A stretch of DNA of 11,388 nt from Wolbachia pipientis (GTDB taxonomy: Bacteria > Pseudomonadota > Alphaproteobacteria > Rickettsiales > Anaplasmataceae): NCBI RefSeq assembly GCF_023661085.1, contig NZ_JAHDJT010000030.1:1-11388 (forward strand), given 5' to 3'. The notes beneath the pieces are model-generated. The model made no database searches, was not told the DNA's origin, and saw nothing but the letters and a program-made list of their open reading frames with translations. The position numbers were made by a program, and so were the translations under genes. How positions within the stretch are numbered: the first letter of the stretch is position 1; the number at the start of each line of letters is the position of its first letter. Shown here one piece after another: positions 6,748 through 11,388 of the stretch.

Positions 6748-9145
6748 TTTTTACCTTCTGATAGAATATAGGCAACCATACTTTTGGATCGTCTCCGACC
6801 TCTTTTAGTATATCATGTAACAATAGAACACTTTCTGCACGTCCGGATAACACGTTGACTATATCATCTAAGCCTTTTAAGTCTATTCTAGCCACAACAG
6901 CATTGACTCCTTGCTTTACCAAAAAAAATCTAGTGCTTGGATCTGTGTGTTTAATTAGTATGTACTCACGTTCAGTTAACATAAAAACATCCCGATAGAC
7001 ACTAGTAGCTTTCAGATTTGGCAAAAAAATCTGTGTTGCTGTTTGCTGTACAAGCGTATCACTAATAGCACTTTTACTTGCATCTTCAACACTCTGAGTA
7101 GCGAAAATCACAAAAGCATTTAATTTCCTCAGCACTTTCAACCAGTCTTTTATCTTAGGTGCAAAAACTGGATTATCTATTAACGCCCATGCCTCATCAA
7201 GAACAATAATAGATGGAGTGCCATCAAGAGATATACTAATCCTATGAAACAAATAAATCAAGACCGGCCCAAGAGCAACGGGATCTTTGAGCAAGTTAGC
7301 CATTTCAAAGCCAAATACCCTTGCTTTCGAAAAATCTAACAAGTCTTCTTTATTGTCAAATACTGCAGCATGAGAACCATCACCATGCCACATAGATATT
7401 GCTCCAGCTAGAGTATCAGGGCCTGCAAGCCCTAAAAATGGCACTAGATTTCTTAAAAATCTGTCTTCTTTTCTCAGTTTAAAATTTCCTTCAATTGCAT
7501 CATTAATTCGTGCAATATCCTCTGAAGTGAATTTATCGTTGTATACCGAGATTAAAGATTTTATCCACTCCATTAAAAATGTTCTATTATCAGGAGTATC
7601 GTCAAGTTGTAGGGGGTTAAAATTTGTTTTAGTTCTAGGTTCTACTATAGTGTAAATACCACCAAGTGCTCTCAAAAAAATCTCTGCACCACGATCTTTA
7701 TCAAAAAAGAATATTCTTGGAGAAAATTTCATTGCTTGAGCACATAAGAAATTCATTAAAACAGTCTTACCAGCACCAGTTGGCCCAATTATCATAGTGT
7801 GCCCAACATCCCTTATATGAAAGTTGAAGAAAAATGGGGTGCCAGATGTTGTGTCAAAAACTGTAACAGCATCTCCCCAGTGGTTATTGAATTTTTTACC
7901 AGTAGGATAATTATGTTGAGATGCAAAACCGGCCAAATTAAGACTACTTATTGTACCTTTTCTTACTATATAATCGAAATTACCAGGAATTTGTGCCCAA
8001 AATGCTGGTTCAAGATTAACTCTCTCACGGATAGGGTAAACACCGCAATTAGAAAGCTCTGATTCTACCAACGACAAAGCATTATCCAATGATTTAGGGT
8101 TTTTCTCTATACATAGGATAGTTAAGTGATGTTCACCAAACGCAATCTTACCACTCATTGCATCATCAAGTGCATGAGAGATTTCTGCTATTTGAGAAAT
8201 AGCTTTATCTGCAGATTGTATCATCCGATTTTGCTGTATCTGCATTTTTGCAATTGCCATTTGCCTATTTGTGAATTGGAAAGACTGTGTGATGATAAAT
8301 TCATAAGGAAGTTGTAAAAAAGAATCGAGCATACCTGCAGAAGTATTATTTCCATACTCTTTGATACTAACTATTCCAGCGTATTTACTTTCATTATGAG
8401 TCACAACCTGTATCATCTTACGGCCAAAAAATAACCTATGTACCGGTAAGTATCTTGATATTTCAGTTTTTAGCGGAAGGAGTGTATTTGTAACAAAGCC
8501 ACAATTTACAATCCTAGATAGAAATTCCATTATTTCACAGAATAGGCCGTTTGGGGTTTCTTTTACTTCAAGGATTTTAGGTGAGTAATTCCTAAGGCTC
8601 GTTACCACACGGTTTGTTGTTTCCTCTAAGTCTTCATAAGTAGCACGCATATCGCTTTCCCAAGCATGTTTTGAGGTCACATGTCCGAATTTTTTTAGTA
8701 GGTGCGATAAAAATTCTACTCCTTTTGTATCTGCTCTACGAATAATTGTAATGTACAAGTCATTAATAAACGATTGCCTTGTTGCATGTTTTTCTCTCCA
8801 TTTTAGATTTACGTGGTTAGCAAAAAAGTTCGGCAAATTCTGACTTGCAAACTCATCGGAAAAAATGTTTTTTTTACGCCTAATGGTGTGAAAATATAAA
8901 CTAAATGCCGGGGATGAAATGCTTCTTAGCATCTGATTCCTGATCTTGTTTTGTATTACCAAATCTTCATCATCGGCTGTTTCAAATGCGAAGCCATTTA
9001 ATTTGATAAACTTCACTAACCAGTTTTGCTTTGTTATTAAGGTTGTGCTGTTCCAGTAACAAGAATACGGTATAAACTCTGCAGCGTGAACCTCCCTGCC
9101 CAGAATAGATTTATTCTTCGATTGAATAGCTCTAAATCTTAGCAT
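6740..9145 (-). CDS. virB4: VirB4 T4SS ATPase
   Basis: 801 residues, full length for the VirB4/CagE/TrbE family. VirB4 is a cytoplasmic, inner-membrane-associated ATPase that powers T4SS assembly and substrate transfer. The N-terminal half (about 1-400) is the family-specific domain. The C-terminal RecA-like NTPase domain has Walker A GPTGAGKT (454-461, Lys460), Walker B SIIVLDEAW (645-653, Asp650/Glu651) and a conserved FATQS (681-685). All key residues are intact. The start at 9145 is 9 nt after the virB3 stop and has no clear SD, which points to translational coupling with virB3. The stop at 6740-6742 lies inside the virB6-1 start region. A competing ATG at 9150-9148 opens only a four-codon frame (stop included). 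Identification is secure. Confidence 0.97.
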   Translation of the reverse strand: MLRFRAIQSKNKSILGREVHAAEFIPYSCYWNSTTLITKQNWLVKFIKLNGFAFETADDEDLVIQNKIRNQMLRSISSPAFSLYFHTIRRKKNIFSDEFASQNLPNFFANHVNLKWREKHATRQSFINDLYITIIRRADTKGVEFLSHLLKKFGHVTSKHAWESDMRATYEDLEETTNRVVTSLRNYSPKILEVKETPNGLFCEIMEFLSRIVNCGFVTNTLLPLKTEISRYLPVHRLFFGRKMIQVVTHNESKYAGIVSIKEYGNNTSAGMLDSFLQLPYEFIITQSFQFTNRQMAIAKMQIQQNRMIQSADKAISQIAEISHALDDAMSGKIAFGEHHLTILCIEKNPKSLDNALSLVESELSNCGVYPIRERVNLEPAFWAQIPGNFDYIVRKGTISSLNLAGFASQHNYPTGKKFNNHWGDAVTVFDTTSGTPFFFNFHIRDVGHTMIIGPTGAGKTVLMNFLCAQAMKFSPRIFFFDKDRGAEIFLRALGGIYTIVEPRTKTNFNPLQLDDTPDNRTFLMEWIKSLISVYNDKFTSEDIARINDAIEGNFKLRKEDRFLRNLVPFLGLAGPDTLAGAISMWHGDGSHAAVFDNKEDLLDFSKARVFGFEMANLLKDPVALGPVLIYLFHRISISLDGTPSIIVLDEAWALIDNPVFAPKIKDWLKVLRKLNAFVIFATQSVEDASKSAISDTLVQQTATQIFLPNLKATSVYRDVFMLTEREYILIKHTDPSTRFFLVKQGVNAVVARIDLKGLDDIVNVLSGRAESVLLLHDILKEVGDDPKVWLPIFYQKVKNV
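6754..6759 (-). promoter_or_regulatory. Ribosome binding site of virB6-1 within the virB4 3' end
   Basis: AGAAGG on the minus strand lies 6 nt before the virB6-1 ATG and inside the last codons of virB4. This decides the virB6-1 start and fits initiation by ribosomes finishing VirB4. Confidence 0.6.
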
Positions 9146-9154
9146 CGCATAATT

Positions 9155-9448
9155 TCAAGCAACATCATAAGAATTGGCTCCGTGATAAAAACGATTTAAA
9201 CACTTGGAGCATTTTCCTAATTTTACCATAAATAATTCAATAAACAATGGTTCTTTTGCAGAAGCTATATAACCAAGTCCGTGTATCCCAAATAACATCA
9301 AGAAAGTTCTAAGATCATTTGAATTAATGAAAATTAGCATGCAAGTTAGAACGTTTAATATTGCAAACATATAACTCACACCAAAAAGCATTGCAGGTCT
9401 TGTAAGACCTTTAAATAATTGATCTGTTTGTATATTACCTGTAGACAT
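9155..9448 (-). CDS. virB3: VirB3 T4SS inner-membrane protein
   Basis: 97 residues, the usual size for VirB3, a small inner-membrane protein that works with VirB4 in T4SS assembly and in some systems is fused to it. The family motif G-L-T-R-P-A-M is at 14-20. Two hydrophobic segments follow (about 21-41 and 48-63), then the E-P-L-F-I-E-L motif (66-72), corresponding to the D-P-x-F-x-x-L region of other VirB3 proteins. The C-terminus has a CSKC pair (80-83). The start is supported by AGAAGG 8 nt upstream. It is the first gene of the minus-strand unit, followed by virB4 after 9 nt. Confidence 0.94.
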   Translation of the reverse strand: MSTGNIQTDQLFKGLTRPAMLFGVSYMFAILNVLTCMLIFINSNDLRTFLMLFGIHGLGYIASAKEPLFIELFMVKLGKCSKCLNRFYHGANSYDVA

Positions 9449-9513
9449 ATCCTTGCCCTTCTAATTAATAGCTCTAACACTAATACTACATCATTAATTA
9501 AAAATCCATTGAA
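9449..9513. promoter_or_regulatory. Divergent virB3/lysS intergenic region with a spaced inverted repeat
   Basis: These 65 bp must hold at least the virB3 leader. TAATTAAT (9462-9469) and its reverse complement ATTAATTA (9493-9500) form an 8-bp inverted repeat with a 23-bp spacer. The only -10-like boxes on the virB3 strand (TATTAG and TATTAA) have poor -35 partners. A promoter for the virB operon may therefore depend on an activator or lie inside the lysS 5' end. The repeat is simple AT sequence and could be chance. Confidence 0.4.
9457..9462 (-). promoter_or_regulatory. Ribosome binding site of virB3
   Basis: AGAAGG on the minus strand lies 8 nt before the ATG at 9448. A second AAGGA lies closer, 1 nt before the ATG, too near to be used alone. 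This supports the chosen start and makes virB3 the best-equipped initiation site of the cluster. Confidence 0.6.
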
Positions 9514-11091
9514 ATGAGTAGCACTTTAGGTAAGATAAGTAATTTAGCCCTAATGATGATAAGTTGGCCGTTTCAAGAAGCAGAAAAAATATTACAAGAG
9601 TTTCCTAACAAAAAAGAGATAATATTTGAGACTGGCTATGGACCTTCAGGTTTGCCGCATATTGGTACTTTTGGAGAAGTTTTTCGCACTACAGTTGTTG
9701 CAAATGCACTAAAGAAAATAGCTCCTAGTATAAAAATCAAAATCATTGCAGTATCCGATGATATGGATGGTTTGCGAAAAATACCAGACAATGTGCCAAA
9801 TCAGGAGATGCTAAGGGAACACTTAAACAAGCCACTAACCATGATACCTGACCCATTTGGCACTCATGAGAGTTATGGTCATCACATGAATTCATTGCTG
9901 TGTAAGTTCCTTGATTTATTTGAGTTTGAATACGAGTTTAGAAGTGCTACAGAGTGTTATAAGTCTGGTGTTTACGATGAAAAGCTCTTACTTTTACTGA
10001 AAAATTATGATAAAGTGATGGATGTAATGCTTCCATCGTTTCGAGAAGAAAGACAGCAGACCTATAGTCCATTCTTGCCGGTATGTCCAAAAACTTCCCA
10101 AGTTCTACAAGTTCCAGTGATTGAAAGTAACATAGACAAAGGAACAATTACATACGAAGATGCAAATGGAGAAAAAATAGAAGTTCCAGTGATAAAAGGA
10201 AGATGCAAGTTGCAATGGAAACCAGATTGGGGAATGAGATGGGCCGCATTTGGAGTTAATTACGAAGCTCATGGAAAAGATTTGACTCCATCTGCTGTGC
10301 TTTCAAGTCAAATATGCAAGATACTTGGAGAAAAGCCGCCACTTCTATTTTGCTATGAGTTTTTCCTTGATAAAGAAGGAAAGAAGATATCGAAATCAAA
10401 AGGAAATGGCATTTCAATTGAAGAATGGCTCACTTACGCACCGACAGAGAGCTTGGCGTTGTACATTTTTCAGAGTCCAAAAAAGGCTAAACGTTTATAT
10501 TTCGATGTTATACCAAAATCAACTGATGAATATTTGGAGTTTGTTAAGCGTTACAATGAGAGTGAAGAAAAGAATGTAAACAGTCCTGTATGGCATATTC
10601 ACCAGGGTAACGTTCCTAATATCGAAACTTCAGGCATAAATTTCTCATTGCTTTTAAACCTAGCAGCAGCCTGTAACGCTGAAAATAAAGAGATTCTTTG
10701 GGGTTTTATATCCACTTATGCACCGAACGTTACACCGAAAAACAACAAAATGCTCGATAGGCTTTCAGGTTTCGCAGTTAGATATTATCACGACTTTGTC
10801 AAGCCAACGAAAGCATATAAGGCTCCAAATGAAAAGGAGAAAGAAACGTTGCTAGATTTAAAGAATATCCTACATTCTCTGCCTATTACGGCTACTGCTG
10901 AAGAGATTCAATCTCAGGTTTTTTCTATTGGAAAAAAACATAATTACAGCAGCTTACGCGATTGGTTTCAGCTGCTGTATGAAACACTGCTTGGCCAAAA
11001 AACCGGGCCAAGAATGGGGTCTTTTGTAAAGCTTTATGGAATAGATAATACTATCTCTCTTATAGAAAGTGCTATTGAACGTACACTTTAG
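9514..11091 (+). CDS. lysS: Class I lysyl-tRNA synthetase (lysine--tRNA ligase)
   Basis: 525 residues. The enzyme charges tRNA-Lys with lysine using ATP in the cytoplasm. It is the archaeal-type class I enzyme found in many Alphaproteobacteria in place of the common class II LysRS. The HIGH-type motif is PHIGT (48-52), preceded by G-P-S-G. The KMSKS-type motif is KISKS (291-295) followed by KGNG. The Rossmann catalytic domain covers about residues 15-310, and the helical anticodon-binding region follows to the end. No break is seen. The first ATG (9514) has no SD. Met14 or Met15 (9553 and 9556) sits just before S-W-P-F-Q-E-A-E-K, where many family members begin, so the true start may be 39-42 nt later. 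It is divergent from virB3 and has no functional tie to secretion that I can see. Some annotations use the symbol lysK. Confidence 0.95.
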   Translation: MSSTLGKISNLALMMISWPFQEAEKILQEFPNKKEIIFETGYGPSGLPHIGTFGEVFRTTVVANALKKIAPSIKIKIIAVSDDMDGLRKIPDNVPNQEMLREHLNKPLTMIPDPFGTHESYGHHMNSLLCKFLDLFEFEYEFRSATECYKSGVYDEKLLLLLKNYDKVMDVMLPSFREERQQTYSPFLPVCPKTSQVLQVPVIESNIDKGTITYEDANGEKIEVPVIKGRCKLQWKPDWGMRWAAFGVNYEAHGKDLTPSAVLSSQICKILGEKPPLLFCYEFFLDKEGKKISKSKGNGISIEEWLTYAPTESLALYIFQSPKKAKRLYFDVIPKSTDEYLEFVKRYNESEEKNVNSPVWHIHQGNVPNIETSGINFSLLLNLAAACNAENKEILWGFISTYAPNVTPKNNKMLDRLSGFAVRYYHDFVKPTKAYKAPNEKEKETLLDLKNILHSLPITATAEEIQSQVFSIGKKHNYSSLRDWFQLLYETLLGQKTGPRMGSFVKLYGIDNTISLIESAIERTL

Positions 11092-11136
11092 CTTTCCATT
11101 TGAGCCCTCTAGTTTTAAATCAGGTGCAAAAATTAC

Positions 11137-11165
11137 TTGACAACCTTTGCCGATACCCTTATCAT
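11137..11165 (+). promoter_or_regulatory. Strong sigma70-like promoter pointing right
   Basis: A perfect -35 TTGACA (11137-11142), a 17-bp spacer and a -10 TATCAT (11160-11165, five of six consensus bases). Transcription would start near 11172 and run out of the window. No gene starts within the next 200 bp, so it may serve a gene beyond 11388 or a short RNA. Confidence 0.5.
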
Positions 11166-11301
11166 AGTAATGAAGCTATTTGTTTAACTTCCCAATCTGT
11201 ACAGGTTAAAATGACAAGGGAACTTGTATTTGGCGTACTATTGTTTAATTTTTCGCACTATGTGCGCTGCATGTCTTTTTAAAACTTCGGGTTTTTCCCT
11301 A

Positions 11302-11323
11302 TATAAGCTGAAACGCGCTTATA
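11302..11323. repeat. Perfect 7-bp hairpin
   Basis: TATAAGC (11302-11308) and GCTTATA (11317-11323) flank an 8-nt loop. No T-run follows on the plus strand. On the minus strand the stem is followed by GGGAAAAACCC, again with no T-run, so it does not look like a classical intrinsic terminator. It could be part of a dispersed palindromic repeat. Confidence 0.45.
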
Positions 11324-11388
11324 AGTCGTTTAGGACATCACCCAACGCCGGATTTTAAAATAGAGAGTGGAATAACTAGCTACCTCGG

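Larger units (their letters stand above)
11092..11388. other. Right-hand noncoding stretch
   Basis: 297 bp after the lysS stop. I see no tRNA-like fold and no clear intrinsic terminator for lysS. It contains a sigma70-like promoter (11137-11165), small perfect hairpins at 11214-11227 (ACAAG, GGAA loop, CTTGT) and 11254-11266 (CGCAC, TAT, GTGCG), and a larger one at 11302-11323. Two TTTTAAAA palindromes occur (11277-11284, 11353-11360). It is visibly richer in GC islands near 11310-11352 than the surrounding sequence. Only short weak reading frames occur. Confidence 0.5.

Noticed and set aside
6497..6808. Overlapping plus-strand frames of 103-105 residues near the virB6-1 start
   Set aside because: Antisense to the Ala/Gly/Ile-rich membrane segments and signal peptide of VirB6-1; mutual overlap and lack of motifs argue against real genes.
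11254..11280. Intrinsic terminator (CGCAC/GTGCG hairpin then TTTTT)
   Set aside because: The stem is only 5 bp and the T-run begins 10 nt after it, so it does not fit a working rho-independent terminator.
11100..11282. 60-residue plus-strand frame with TTG start downstream of lysS
   Set aside because: No SD, a TTG start, and it spans the strong promoter at 11137-11165; no recognisable domain.
11172..11388. tRNA or other structured RNA after the strong promoter
   Set aside because: I looked for a cloverleaf, T-loop sequence and long stems and found only small separate hairpins, so no RNA gene is called.
1..11388. CRISPR array, insertion sequence or prophage genes
   Set aside because: No regularly spaced repeats, no transposase or integrase-like protein, and no terminal inverted repeats were seen.

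Overview
The window carries part of a type IV secretion system (T4SS) gene cluster of a Rickettsiales bacterium, most likely Wolbachia. The reasons are AT-rich DNA throughout, the order virB3-virB4-virB6-virB6-virB6 with very large VirB6 paralogues in tandem, recognisable Anaplasmataceae-type VirB4 and VirB3 sequences, and a class I lysyl-tRNA synthetase of the alphaproteobacterial type. The assignment to Wolbachia rests on my recognition of the proteins, not on a database search.

Layout. The minus strand from 9448 down to base 1 is one tightly packed transcription unit: virB3 (9448-9155), virB4 (9145-6740), virB6-1 (6747-4165), virB6-2 (4108-1682) and a third virB6-like gene (1685 to beyond base 1). 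This last gene has no stop codon in the window. I followed its frame codon by codon and it is open for 561 residues. The virB4/virB6-1 and virB6-2/virB6-3 junctions overlap, which suggests translational coupling. The only sizeable internal gap (56 bp, before virB6-2) holds two adjacent small dyads. On the plus strand, lysS (9514-11091) is transcribed divergently from virB3 across 65 bp. The last 297 bp (11092-11388) hold no convincing gene, but they contain a strong sigma70-like promoter pointing out of the window and a short hairpin.

How the genes work together. VirB4 is the cytoplasmic ATPase, VirB3 its small inner-membrane partner, and the VirB6 proteins are polytopic inner-membrane channel subunits. 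Here the VirB6 proteins carry long, cysteine-rich extracytoplasmic N-terminal regions. The second and third VirB6 proteins begin with lipoprotein signal peptides and share ectodomain sequence modules. This makes them look like envelope-spanning or surface-exposed versions of a channel subunit. This is the most interesting part of the window, together with a 24-residue Cys-containing tandem duplication in the third paralogue. The T4SS itself is a known system, and I see no evidence for an entirely new one.
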